This document shows positions 11,321-22,549 of a DNA stretch of 64,000 nt, one piece after another; the first letter of the stretch is position 1, and the number at the start of each line of letters is the position of its first letter. The notes below the pieces were generated by a model. The model searched no databases and was not told where the DNA came from. It saw only the letters and a program-made list of their open reading frames with translations. The position numbers and the translations under genes were made by a program. This stretch comes from Azolla caroliniana (Eukaryota > Polypodiophyta): contig JBHGNT010000009.1 of NCBI GenBank assembly GCA_043228905.1, positions 2,108,001 to 2,172,000 of the forward strand, in the 5' to 3' direction.

Positions 11321-14094
11321 GTCTTGGAATCTACCTTAAAGTTTAATCATTCGTTTTATTGCATTGTTGTCTCCCTTATATTCATCTCTTCTATTGCATT
11401 TTCTGATTCTTCTAGTTTGAATATGCTCTCTTTCTCATCCCATGATTCTATCTTTTGATGTATGTGATGTAACGAGTATGGTTTTAGAGGCCACTCTCGT
11501 AGCTCTGTCTTGCTCTCTTTTTTCTCATGCATCCCTCTCGTATATCACCTCTTCCAATTCCTCTTGCCGAAATCCATTACTTCTCATCCTCTCATCCAAT
11601 CTTTTGACATTTGTGATAGAATGCCTATGGATCCAATCCACATGTGATCGTCACTCATCTCTTCTCTTACCAATAGGTTTCACATCATGCTCTCTTTATT
11701 CATACACATGGAGTTCCTTACGGATCCATGACACATATCACAAAACTATAACTCCTATGAGGGATAACAACACCATGCCACACGACATGCTAACTTTTCC
11801 TGGAAACTATTAGGTTATCTATGTATTAAGTGTTGGGTTTAAATTTTTTCAAGGAAAATAATGTCGTATTCTTTGATTTTAATATCTTTGTGGGCCATAA
11901 TATTTCCGATGCAAATAGTTGGTCATAGGCCAATTATATACAAGAAACATGGTCTTATTATAATTTGTGGTGAATTATTTTTAAGTGGCAATGAGAAACC
12001 CAATGAGCGTGTACTGTGAATGAGGACATTTCAGGTTTCCAACTTGTATAAAAGGATAAGAGCACTCATGTAAAACAAACTATTGGGTACCCCAACTTTA
12101 GGCTCCTTTTGGACCTCATTCCCTTTACGTTCACTAAGAGTCACTTTTCTCCATATAGTTTTTTACACTAATTATTTGAGATAAATATGTTTTTTTACTT
12201 AACAATTATCTATCTAATTGACAACATGATGTATTTCTTATATAATAATTATCTATTTAATAAACAAATTACTTTATATGTAGTGATTAGGTGTGTTTCA
12301 ACATTATTTTAACTTTAAGAAGCACTTGAGGCTTCCACAATTACATGGAGTGGAGAGGCAACCCCAACACCTTGGTTAGCTCATCATGAGCAAGTAGCCC
12401 CTTGGGACTCGAGAATGACCCTTCAAAGTGCAAAACTTCACTATGTGAGTGATGTTGGCCCCATCAAGTAAACATTATTTCAATCTTTGCTTTCACACAT
12501 CTTTGTTACACAATATATCACCTTTTAAATGAGCAAAGAAAACCAAAATCATTGGCCAACATGATAGATAACACAATATAGTCAAGCTTGAAGGAGCATG
12601 TTGAGATAAGAAGCTCAAATGTTCACACTTTGTGTGAAGACATTGATGTTGGGGCATATGTGTACATTAAAAATCATCTCCCTTGTCACACCGTTGTTGT
12701 AAGTCTACAAGTTACAACCATCCTTGTTGTATCTAAGAGAATAATTAGCTAATAAGAAGTAAGGCTTCAAAGAAGCGTCTTTGTTGATTAGCAACAACAA
12801 TAGACGACATCACTAATTTATTCTCTTCTCCCACTTATGTTGCTTGTTGTTTGTATAACTAATACACATAGGAGTACGTTGCTTTGCCCTTCTAATCCTC
12901 ATTGTAGTGAAGTTATGCACGTGTGAGTGGAACCACCAAGGACTAGAACTAGGAAGACAACGTCCTCCTTAAGGAACATCGACGATAAGTTTTCTATCCG
13001 ATTTCTTGAAATGCTTGTCCTTGTAGTTTTCCTTTCACATGAATGTAAGATGTTCTTCAAGTACCACTATCCTCAAGGATATTAACTTATTTATTCCTAT
13101 GTACATATATGGTGCTTATGTGGAAACTTGTATGTAGGAGAATTTGTATTGGTATGTTGGGTGTATACATATTTGCCGTTACATGCATATGTATGTTTTT
13201 GTGTATATATGTACAAGATGTATGCGTTTATATTTGTATCCATATGTGTATGAATGTGAGAGATATATATGTATGTGAGTAAGTCTAAGTTTAGGTTTAT
13301 AGATAGTTTTTTTTTTTCCCCAAAAAAAACACTATTTCCCATTAGTTAGCAAAAGAAGTACATCAAAGATCAGCCATAATCAAAACAACATAATCCCCAC
13401 CCTACTATTTGCAACAAAAGTATTTGTAGATAGTTAACTATATGTATTTGCTTCTGTATGTTTATACGTGCATGTACATGTGTTTAGATTTATGGTTGTA
13501 TTTGTTTGTATAAGCATGCTTATGTATATGCTTATATCTCAGTGTGTGTATTACATATGAATGAGTTTGTGTATGCTAATGTGTAGAAGTACATCCAAGT
13601 GAACGTGCAAATATATTGGTCTGACTTTTGTGTTTGTGAATATGTACTAGTATATGAGTTTATGCATGGGTTGTTATGTATACTTGTATGTGTAAGGATG
13701 TGTGTGTTGGTGTGTATGAGTCTTTATCTAAATGGGAGTATATGTCTATGTGGTTTATTTATTTATGTGTGGGCATATATGAAAAGAATAATTTAATTTA
13801 TGTGATTATGGGTGAAGTCAACAGTTGGGGCCTAAACTTAAAATCAAGCATTGCAAGCTCAAGGGCTTTTGAATCCTTAACATTGGATGTCAACCCTCAA
13901 GGATTTGGGAACACCATTGAGGATTGGGAGCTTGCCCAAGCCTCAAAGGCTCTACACTCTTATGTAAGAGTGAAGTCTCGAGAATAGTGAGCTTGAATGC
14001 CCCTCCTAGAGGATTAAGATTGAGTTGACACTCAAGGGTTAAGGGTTAGGACCTTGAACACTTCACTCAGTGGGTTGATAGCTCGGGTTCTTGC

Positions 14095-14099
14095 GCAAC
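14095..14099. other. TSD of outer LTR element, left copy (GCAAC)
   Basis: GCAAC directly precedes the left LTR (starting TGTTAGCC) and recurs at 21743-21747 directly after the right LTR, marking the outer element's insertion site. Confidence 0.75.
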
Positions 14100-14526
14100 T
14101 GTTAGCCAGTCAGATTGACCAAGCTAGCCAAAGTATGTAGGTCGACAAACTAGTATAATGATAGTCGAAATAGTAGTAGTAATCGTAGTCATAATTGATG
14201 AGTGTGAAAGGAGATAGTTGAAAATTATTATCACCAAGTAGAAAAAATAGGACAGTTAGTTCTAACTGTAGGTTCTTGCCGAATGGCAATTGTATTTTCT
14301 TGAGAAAGGCTCTCAAGTCACCTATAAAGAAGGGGTCGGGAGCATTGTAACAGAAGTTTAATATAATTTTTGTTAGTTAGAGTATATTTTGTGTCTTGGA
14401 CTACCATTCAAAATTTCTCTTACTCGGAATACATATAGCTAACAATCGATCATAATAATATATGGTGATTCAATGTATGTGTTATGTTTACTCGTGTTTA
14501 CGTAATCATTGAACAGAGTTGACTGA
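14100..14526 (+). repeat. Outer element, left LTR, first part
   Basis: Aligns with 21192 onward of the right LTR, including the shared words GACCAAGCTAGCCAAAGTATG and AATCATAATAATATATGG. The copia element interrupts it after the ACTGA at 14522-14526, and the LTR resumes at 20198. Confidence 0.8.
14522..14526. other. TSD of copia element, left copy (ACTGA)
   Basis: ACTGA here and at 20193-20197 flank the copia LTRs exactly. Removing the element and one copy restores continuity with the uninterrupted right LTR of the outer element near 21650. Confidence 0.95.
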
Positions 14527-14923
14527 TGTTGAGAGACAAGCTCAACATCGGCCGGATCGGTTGAAGAAGCCGAGGACCGGATCGGTTGGGACCAATCGGT
14601 TAGGCCGAGTGCGTAAACCAGGAGGCCATTAGGAAAGATATTCCGTGAGGAATATATTTGGGAGTTAGTGTAGGAGCTCTTAAAGAGCATTGAAGTACGG
14701 TCAGTACTTCGGTCAGTCCTTCGAGGACTTGTATAAAAGTGTTCATGGAACACACATATGTATAGAGTGTGGTGAATAGAGTCTTTAATATAGTTCTTGT
14801 GTTTTCTCTCTCACTCTCTCTGTCTCTCCCGTGTATACTGCGTAAGCTCAAGCAGTCCATTAAACCTGATTGTTCTTCCTTCTGTTTTGTCTTCATACTT
14901 GCTTCCGCACGTTACTTTTTACA
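14527..14923 (+). repeat. Copia 5' LTR
   Basis: Starts TGTTGAGAGACAAGC and ends TTACTTTTTACA. It carries a TATA box, TATAAAAG at 14732-14739, the likely start region for the element's transcript. Relative to the 3' LTR it has a 12-bp tandem duplication near 14700-14721. Confidence 0.97.
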
Positions 14924-14935
14924 TGGTATCAGAGC
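14924..14935 (+). other. Copia primer binding site (initiator tRNA-Met)
   Basis: TGGTATCAGAGC immediately follows the LTR. It is the standard plant copia site complementary to the 3' end of initiator methionine tRNA and primes minus-strand DNA synthesis. Confidence 0.95.
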
Positions 14936-17900
14936 GCGAGGGTTGAGAACCTCTCTACAGCCGACATAGCTTGACGAAGAAGAACAAGAAGAACGATGGA
15001 TAGAGGCATGGCGAGCTCGCTTCCAACAGAGAAGCTCGACAGAACCAACTACGCGTCTTGGTCCTACAAGATGCACCAGTACCTGCTCGGCCACGGCTAC
15101 TGGAGTTATGTCGAAGGAGCTAATGACGCGGCACCCGAATCGACACATAGAGACTTCCCGTCGTGGGAGCAATCGGCGAGCAGGGTATTATATTGCTTCG
15201 CGTCGTGTGTGGGCGAACAACTATTGAGCTATGTTCGGGATGCAAAGACGCCGGAGGGTGCGTGGGAAAATCTGAAGAAGATTTTCGCCGCGAGCACCAC
15301 AACCAGGAAGCTTCAACTCCTACAGGAGTTGAACAAACTACGACAACGCGACTTGTCGGTGGCGGACTATACCTCGAAGATCAAGGATATTTGCGACTCC
15401 CTCGCCTCCATAGAGGTGAACATCGAGGAGAGCGAGATGGTCTAGATCTGTCTCGGAGGTTTGGCGTCGAAGTTCAGAGCGTTCCGAACAGTTGTGTGTA
15501 CCTGGGAGAATACGCCGTCCTTTTTCGACTTACAGTCAATGCTCCCGGTAGAGGAGAACCACGTGGGTGCGTCTACAAGCACGCACACCGACAACAGAAT
15601 GTTGTACACGGAGGGAGTTAGGCCCCGTGGACGTGGAGGACGAGGCGAGTCGGCGCGCAATGGAGGCGGCCGACGAGATCAAGGAAGAAGGCACCGAAGT
15701 GATGCCGACAGCAACTCCGGACCCTCCGGAAACAGGGGGAGTCGAAGCGATGAGAACCGGCAAGGGAAGGCCATCGCGGAGTGCTGGTACTGTGGCAAGA
15801 AAGGCCACAGGGAAAGTGAGTGCTGGAAGAAGCGCGCCGACTCGGAGAGAACCGGTTCCGGAAACGGCTCCGGACATACCGACAAGGGAAATCGGCAACG
15901 ATCACACTATGCCGAAGTCTCCGGGAGAGCCGGAGAAGGGTCTGTCTTCGTGACGAGACACGAAGCAAACTCAATGAAATAGAACACCCCGAGATCGGAC
16001 GAGGTGTGGTACGTAGACTCCGGCGTGTCAAACCACATGACGAGCCATAAGGAGTGGTTCTCGTACCTTGAAAAACCGATACAACCTGGAGTAGTCGCAA
16101 CTGGAGACGACACTCCGCATCCGATCGCGAATGTCGGAGAAGTTCCCCTTAGCCATGTCGGGCAGAAAGGGAAACTCATGAACGTGCTGCATGTTCCGAC
16201 AATCACGAAGAACTTGGTCTCGGTCGGACAGATCGTCGACCAAGGGATGGAAGTTCGGTTTATACACCTCAGGTGCTTCATTGAGGAAGAAGGCCGTGTG
16301 ATTGCGCAAGGGCGCAGAGACGGGAGGATGTTCATCCTCGATTCCACTAACGGCGGCACTGCAATGTTCGCGAAGGGACAAAAATCCGAGTCGGACATCG
16401 ACTTGTGGCACAAGCGGATTGGCCACGTCAACTACCAACGGCTTCAAGATTTGCAATCGAAACAGGTAGTGTTAGGATTGCCCAAATTTAGTGGCCGAAA
16501 GGCACAAATTTGTGAAGCCTGCCAGCTCGGGAAGCAACACCGACTTCCTTTCCCCAATGAGCGAAACCGGAGCCGGAACAAGCTCGACCTTATACACTCC
16601 GATGTATGGGGGCCGGCACAAAACGTTAGTCTTGGCGGGAGCCGATATTTCGTCTCCTTCATCGACGACCACACGCGACACACGTGGATCTACCTCATTG
16701 AGAGGAAGAGCGAAGTCTTCGACTGTTTCCGGGACCTCAAAGGGTTCGTGGAAACGAAAACGGGACGAAAGATCCAGTGCCTGCGGTCGGATGGCGGGAA
16801 AGAGTACTTTTCTGGTCAATTCAACGGTTATCTACAACAAATGGGAATTCGGCGCGAATTCAGTTGTAGATACACGCCAGAGCAGAACGGCGTGGCCGAG
16901 AGGAAGAATCGGTCGATTGTGGAAGCGGCACGAGCAATGCTGGAGGAGAAGAGCTTGCACAAGTTCTACTGGACCGAGGCGGTAAGGACTGCGGTATACA
17001 TCCAGAACCGGATCAGAGACAAAGTGTCGGCGCACGAGCTATATTTCGGAACGAAGCCGAACTTGCGACACTTGAGGGTGTTCGGTAGCATTGCGTATGT
17101 GCATGTACCGAAGGAGAAAAGGAGGAAGCTAGACGCAAAGGCCGAGAAATGCATCTTGGTCGGTTACTCGGACGAGCAGAAGGGTTATAAGTGCTATAAC
17201 CCTCGCACCAAACAAGCACGTGTCAGCCGTGACGTTGTGTTTGACGAGTCCGCGTCCTGGTACCAGCCCCCGACTTCGAACCCCGACTCCAATCCGAGCT
17301 TTGACGATGAGGTCAGAGAGGCTGAGATGCCTCCGAATGAGCCCGAAATCGAGACCCACGAAGAGAGTCCGATTTCACTCCGTTTAAGTGGACCGATTGG
17401 ACGACTGAGTCAGTACGACCAGTCCGATGAAGAGCCGGCGAGTAGTGGGGACTCGGCCGTGCATTCCCCGCACAGGAAGCCGAGGAGACGGCTTACGCGC
17501 AAAGAGAATGGGAAGAAGAAGGTGTCGAATTCCGGCACGGATAGGAACGAGTCAGACTGACGCGAGTCCGACTCTGAGGGAACCGGTGACGGGTCTTTAA
17601 AGGTGAAGTCCGCGTCGACCGAGAAGGCCTCGACATCGGCTAATGCTAGATTACGCCGATCTACCCGCCAGAAGAACCCTGTTTTGCGGTTCGGATACAA
17701 CGAGTACATGGCGCATCATTATGCGTACATGACTCGTGTAGCGGAAGTGCGTGAGCCGGAGAGCTACGCAGAAGCGGCTAAAGACGCGAATTGGCGTGCC
17801 GCGATGGAGGAAGAGATGCACGCATTGGCGGAGAACGAGACCTGGGACCTGGTTGATGCCCCAAGAGGGGTAAAACCGATCGAGTGTAGATGGGTGTACA

Positions 17901-19285
17901 AAGTCAAGTACAACACCGATGGCTCGATCAACCGGTACAAGGCTCGTCTAGTGGCAAAGGGCTATGCGCAGAAACACGGCATCGACTACGATGAGACGTT
18001 TGCGCCGGTCGCGAAAATGACGACCGTCCGTGTTTTGCTCGCAGTAGCCGCGACCAAGGGGTGACACCTACATCAGATGGATGTAAAGAATGCGTTCCTG
18101 CAAGGTGACCTTGAGGAATGGGTGTACATGGTACAGCCCCCCGGATTTCACTCCGGAACGAACTCCTCGGCAGTATGCCGACTAAAGAAGTCCCTTTACG
18201 GACTGAAGCAAGCCCCGCGTGCCTGGAACGCGAAGATCACGCAACAACTACGTCGGATGGGCTTCGTCACGTCAAAATCGGACTCTTCCCTGTTCATCCG
18301 GAAAGGTCGACTCGGACCGGTTAGTATTTTACTATATGTTGATGACTTGGTCATCACTGGCACCGACCTAGGTGAAATCGACCGCGTGAAGCTCCAGCTT
18401 GCGGCATCGTTCAACATGAAGGATCTGGGGGACCTTCATTACTTCCTCGGGATCGAAGTGATCCGTATCCCCGAAGGCATATTGATCAGCCAACGTCATT
18501 ACGTGCTGAGTATGCTCTTCAAATTCGGGATGGCCGACTGTAAGTCCGTCTCGATTCCTCTGGACAGAACCGTCAAGCTTCGTCCCGATACGGGAAAGGT
18601 ATGCGACCCGACGAGGTTCCAACAAATTGTCGGAAGCCTCATATACTTGACCATCACCCGACCCGACCTCAGTTATCCGGTCGGAGTGATCAGTCAGTTC
18701 ATGGCGCGACCTACCGAGGAGCACCTTCAGTGTGCGCAACGCATACTTCGGTATGTCAACGGCACTAAGGACCGGGGACTGCTATATCGGACCGGTGCAG
18801 TCGCGCAGTTAGTCGGCTACACCGATGCTGATTGGGCTGGCAACGCCGTCGATCGCCGATCCACGTTTGGATACGCGTTCTCCCTCGGGAGTGCCGCGAT
18901 CGCGTGGAGCAGTAAGAAGCAGCCGATAGTTGCACTGTCGAGCACCGAAGCTGAGTACCGAGGAGCGGCTGTCGCAACATGCGAAGCCATATGGTTGAAG
19001 CGGCTACTTAAGGACCTGCAAGAGGAGGTGTCCGATCCAACAACGATCTACTGCGACAACCTCAGCAGCATCCAACTCGCGAAGAACCCCGTCTTCCACG
19101 CACGGACCAAGCACATTGAGGTGCACTACCATTTCGTCCGTGAGCATGTCCTTTCCGGTGAAGTCGAACTTCAGTACGTTCCGACAGATCGGCAGACTGC
19201 CGACATCTTCACCAAGCCTCTTGGTCTGGACAAGTTGCGGCAATTCTCAGGTGCGCTCGGATTGCGTCACCTCGACGTGCCAAAC

Positions 19286-19296
19286 TTGAGGGGGAG
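19286..19296 (+). other. Internal polypurine tract copy
   Basis: TTGAGGGGGAG occurs here, right after the last RNase H codons, where copia elements normally carry the tract next to the 3' LTR. An identical copy lies at 19797-19807. The interval is 511 bp. Confidence 0.75.
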
Positions 19297-19807
19297 AGCA
19301 ATCCCAAGGCAACAGGAAAGGAGCGGAGACCGCGACACCACCGAGTCGGTTGACGAGTTCGACTTCGGATCGGCTGAAGAAGCCGAGGGCGGACCCACGG
19401 AAAAGTTCGGAAGAGGACAGAAGGGGAGCAACCGAAGGAGAGAGCCGAAGCCAACCACGCATGGGGAAGATGATGCCATCGAGGGCGAGAAGACCGAAGA
19501 CGAGTTGGAGACAGCCAACTCGGACAGGAGCGAAAACCGATCGGAGGTAGCCGAGTCGGATTGGATGTTTGATTCAGATACGCTGAATCAACCGAGGCCC
19601 AAGCGGAAGAAAAGGCAGCAGGAGAAGCGTCAACACCGCAACAACAGAAGAGCTGATAAGGGCCGCATGAGCAGACAAGCCGACCGGAAGGGTCGAAGCG
19701 CGCGGAGTCGAACAGGTCGAGGAGCGCGAGCGAGGCGTGAAGCCAGGAGGAACCGGAGCTGTGAGCCCGAGGATCCCGAAGAGCCTCGAGTTGAGCTTGA
19801 GGGGGAG
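19297..19807 (+). other. Extra segment between RNase H and 3' LTR of copia
   Basis: 511 bp continuing the pol frame without a stop, with little T. The predicted tail is charged and includes a nuclear-localisation-like cluster, PRPKRKKRQQEKRQ, and an Arg-rich end. A 22-bp stretch at 19366-19387 is identical to LTR positions 19834-19855. It may be an extra coding tail, captured sequence, or a remnant of an older 3' end. T-poor sequence avoids stops by chance, so coding is not proven. Confidence 0.5.
19797..19807 (+). other. Copia polypurine tract
   Basis: TTGAGGGGGAG directly abuts the 3' LTR, the usual position for priming plus-strand synthesis. Confidence 0.9.
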
Positions 19808-20192
19808 TGTTGAGAGACAAGCTCAACATCGGTCGGATCGGCTGAAGAAGCCGAGGACCGGATCGGTTGGGACCGATCGGTTAGGCCGAGTGAGTAAACC
19901 AGGAGGCCGTTAGGAAAGATATTCCGTGAGGAATATATTTGGGAGTTAGTGTAGGAGCTCTTAAAGAGCATTGAAGTACGGTCAGTACTTCGAGGACTTG
20001 TATAAAAGTGTTCATGGAACACACATATGTATAGAGTGTGGTGAATAGAGTCTTTAATATAGTTCTTGTGTTTTCTCTCTCACTCTCTCTGTCTCTCCCG
20101 TGTATACTGCATAAGCTCAAGCTGTCCATTAAACCTGATTGTTCTTCCTTCTGTTCTGTCTTCATACTTGCTTCCGCACGTTACTTTTTACA
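19808..20192 (+). repeat. Copia 3' LTR
   Basis: 385 bp, TGTTGAGAGAC to TTTTTACA, with TATAAAAG at 20001-20008. It differs from the 5' LTR by 8 substitutions and a 12-bp indel. The stop of the pol frame (19811-19813) lies inside it. Confidence 0.97.
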
Positions 20193-20197
20193 ACTGA
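20193..20197. other. TSD of copia element, right copy (ACTGA)
   Basis: Matches 14522-14526. The outer element's LTR resumes immediately after. Confidence 0.95.
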
Positions 20198-20291
20198 CGG
20201 TCCCCAATCTCCAGCCACAATCCCATTGATAGAACGACTCTGTAAGTCAGTTGTTCGACCCTTTGTGTTTGTAGATCAAGTCAACACAATA
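20198..20291 (+). repeat. Outer element, left LTR, second part
   Basis: Matches the end of the right LTR (about 21650-21742), sharing CCCCAATCTCC, CACAATCCCATTGA and TTCGACCCTTTGT, and ends ACAATA just before a candidate primer binding site. Confidence 0.8.
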
Positions 20292-21191
20292 TTTTGGCAT
20301 GCCCGGTGGGACAGTGCCTTGCATAGATGAACCCACAGGGTGTAAATAACTTCAACATTGGTCCTTGGACCGGAACTCAATCAATCGAAACTCCCTCGGT
20401 CTTCTCCTATCTCATCGGTCAAAACTCCCTCAACCAGAACACATGTAACACGAACCCCTCGTTCGGTCGGCACATCTCGTAACATTGTAACTTTGATAAT
20501 CTATTTTAGGTCTTAAAATGATGTTTTGTGTATGTGCATGTGTTTTTGCTTTTAATTCATGTGAGTTTTGGGAATTTTGTCGATGCCCTTCGATTATTGA
20601 AACTCTATTAGTTACCCTTGGTTGTATGCCCTCTGATTTTCTGAAATTCTTTTGGTGCCCTTTGGTTTTTAAAATTACTCGCATGCCCCTCTCTTTTTCT
20701 TCCTCTTCTCCTCCTTCTGCCATTTTGTTCGTGTTGTTTTTTTCTTCTGTCTCTTTCTCTGTTTTGGTTGCTCTTAATGAATAATTGTTTGTGAATTCAT
20801 AACTAGAATGCCTGTGGAAGGTGTGAGTGAAGAAGTGTCAGGTTATAGATATCATCCCACACCTTTGGAAGCTTCTAAACTCCACCATAGCCGACCCTGC
20901 TCTCTCACTCTGTCTTTCACCTCATTCAATGTTTGTGTATCTTCCATAGTCCCTTCGACCGTGAAATTGTACAGATCTACCATTCTCACTCTCATGTTCT
21001 TCCTTGAGAGTGAGATGTTCCACGCCTCTTTCTTCTTCTTCTGCTATGGATCATGTTGATGTTTCTGCTGTTTTTTGAGGAGAAATTCTCGTCTTCTTCA
21101 TTATCATAATCATCATCATCTTCATCCTGGTAAAGAAGATTCTCTAGAGGTGAGACAGGGATGTTTTGATACAAGTTTCTACTACTTCTCA

Positions 21192-21742
21192 TGTATTAGC
21201 CGGTGGGATGGACCAAGCTAGCCAAAGTATGTATTATGTAGGTCGACAAACTAGTATAATGATAGTCGAAATAGTAGAGTAGTAATCGTAGTCATGGTCG
21301 TAGTCGTAGCCGATGAATGTGAAAGGAGATAGTCGAAAATTATTATCGCCAAGTAGAAAAAATAGGACAACTAGTTGTAATTGTAGGTTCTTGTTGAATG
21401 GCAATTGTATTTTCTTGGTAAAGTCTATCAAGTTGCCTATAAAGAAGGGGCCGCGAGCATTGTAATTGGATCAGTCTGTATTGCTATAAGTTTAATATAA
21501 TTTTTGTTAGTTAAGAGTATATTTTGTGTTGAACTACCATTCAGAATTTCTCTGACTCAGAATACATGTAGCTAACAATCAATCATAATAATATATGGTA
21601 ATTCAGTGTGTGTTATGTTTAATTGTGTTTAAGCAATCATTGAGCAGAGTCGGATGACCCCAATCTCCAACCACAATCCCATTGACAAAACGACTTTGTA
21701 AGTAAGTCGTTCGACCCTTTGTATCTGTCAACCAGAACAATA
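21192..21742 (+). repeat. Outer element, right LTR
   Basis: 551 bp, TGTATTAGCC to ACAATA, uninterrupted. It is followed by the TSD GCAAC at 21743-21747. Confidence 0.78.
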
Positions 21743-22549
21743 GCAACTAAAAGCCCAAAGCTCGAGGATTGAGTTCAAGTGTTCAAACAATTATGCTCTT
21801 CACCCTTACTTTTTTTATTTGAACTCATTGTGAGTGTAGTGTCACGTATCAATGAATCGGTAAAACCACATACAAAATTCACAATTTTTTATGATTGATA
21901 TAGATTATTCTATTAAATTAAGATCATAAAGAGTGGCTATAAAATCCACCAGGTATAAACATTTTGAACAATGGTGAGTTAGATGGATGGAGCACATTCG
22001 ATTGGATTGAAATTTTAATCATGAGTTGTTGAATTCATTCTCCTCCAATTATCGAACTTGATAAAGTCAAGAGTCCAAAAATTAAGATAATCTAAACCTT
22101 AACCTCAATATTTCCCAAACTGCAAGCTTCCAAAATGAAGAAGAAGAATGAAGAAGAAGAAGAAGAAGGAACCAAAACATTCTTGAAGTGAGAAATCAAT
22201 TTTTTTGAGTTAGGCCTTGTTTTATAAGCTTGTGTTTCTTTTTCTCCCTTGCCAAACATAGTGGGTGTTTTTTATGCATGCATGGAATGTAGTTCAATGT
22301 ATCTAGTTGAAGTTTAACAATGAAACTTCCATAAGGTAAATTTGATATCTTTTGCGTAGGTTAGATTTGGACCAATAACTTTTTTCACAATCATTCACCT
22401 AATGCCTTTTGTTGTATACTCTGATACTTATGGATTAATGCCTTTTGGCATGACATGGAGCTCATTCATCATGACATGGACCAATGCAACGTGGAACTTG
22501 TTCAAGGTAACATAGATCGGAGAAACATAGACATCGATCGACATATTTA

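Larger units (their letters stand above)
5626..14094. other. Intergenic, no gene recognised
   Basis: About 8.5 kb of AT-rich DNA with no reading frame that resembles a known protein. It holds several small local duplications, listed separately (6919-7010, 9563-9649, 10957-11100, 11110-11320), a (GA)n run near 10651-10676, and a TATG/TGTG-rich low-complexity stretch at about 13100-13800 that produces short spurious frames. Confidence 0.6.
14996..19813 (+). pseudogene. Copia gag-pol polyprotein with four in-frame stops
   Basis: A single frame runs from ATG 14996 to TGA 19813, interrupted only by stops at 15443 (TAG), 15980 (TAG), 17558 (TGA) and 18062 (TGA), with no frameshift. Domains in order: gag; zinc knuckle CWYCGKKGHRESEC (15782-15823); aspartic protease with DSG at 16016; integrase with the HHCC finger (LWHKRIGH ... 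CEACQLGK) and DDE residues in SDVWGP, RSDGGKEY and PEQNGVAERKN; reverse transcriptase with MDVKNAFLQGDL and YVDD (18335-18346); RNase H with YTDADWAG, SSTEAEYRG and RTKHIEV, ending near 19285. About 170 more codons, rich in Arg, Lys, Glu and Ser, continue in frame to the 3' LTR. The stops should prevent a full product unless read through. Neighbouring frames here are shadows. Confidence 0.95.
14527..20192 (+). mobile_element. Ty1/copia LTR retrotransposon, full length, coding decayed
   Basis: The element is 5666 bp. It has two LTRs (397 and 385 bp) with TG...CA ends, a 5-bp TSD, a tRNA-Met primer binding site (14924-14935), a polypurine tract (19797-19807) and the gag-protease-integrase-RT-RNase H order that defines copia. 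The LTRs differ by 8 substitutions (6 transitions) and one 12-bp tandem indel over 385 aligned bases, about 2%, indicating a fairly recent insertion. At a commonly used plant LTR rate of 1.3e-8 per site per year this is roughly 0.8 My. Its GC content is visibly higher than the AT-rich flanks. Confidence 0.97.
14100..21742 (+). mobile_element. Non-autonomous LTR retrotransposon (about 2 kb) interrupted by a copia element
   Basis: Two related LTRs bracket about 900 bp of non-coding interior (20292-21191). The left LTR is split: 14100-14526 plus 20198-20291 (521 bp in all). The right LTR is 21192-21742 (551 bp). Both start TGT(A)TTAGCC and end ACAATA, and the flanking 5-bp repeat GCAAC supports these ends. 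A candidate primer binding site, TTTTGGCATGCCCGGTGGGA, follows the left LTR directly at 20292. Without the inserted copia the element would be about 1.97 kb. No gag or pol frame remains, so it depended on a related element. The LTRs differ at many sites, so it is older than the copia inside it. Its size lies between TRIM and LARD classes. Confidence 0.75.

Noticed and set aside
11442-11813. 123-codon frame, plus strand
   Set aside because: CT-rich sequence with Ser/Leu composition, no motif, no splice or promoter context.
13599-13987. Overlapping frames with Cys/Val/Tyr-rich peptides
   Set aside because: They arise from TATG/TGTG low-complexity sequence and match no family.
15163-17359. Many long frames on both strands overlapping copia pol
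   Set aside because: GC-rich coding sequence gives shadow frames; only the frame starting at 14996 carries retroelement motifs.
20518-20784. 88-codon frame inside the outer LTR element
   Set aside because: No gag or pol similarity; the interior is non-coding.
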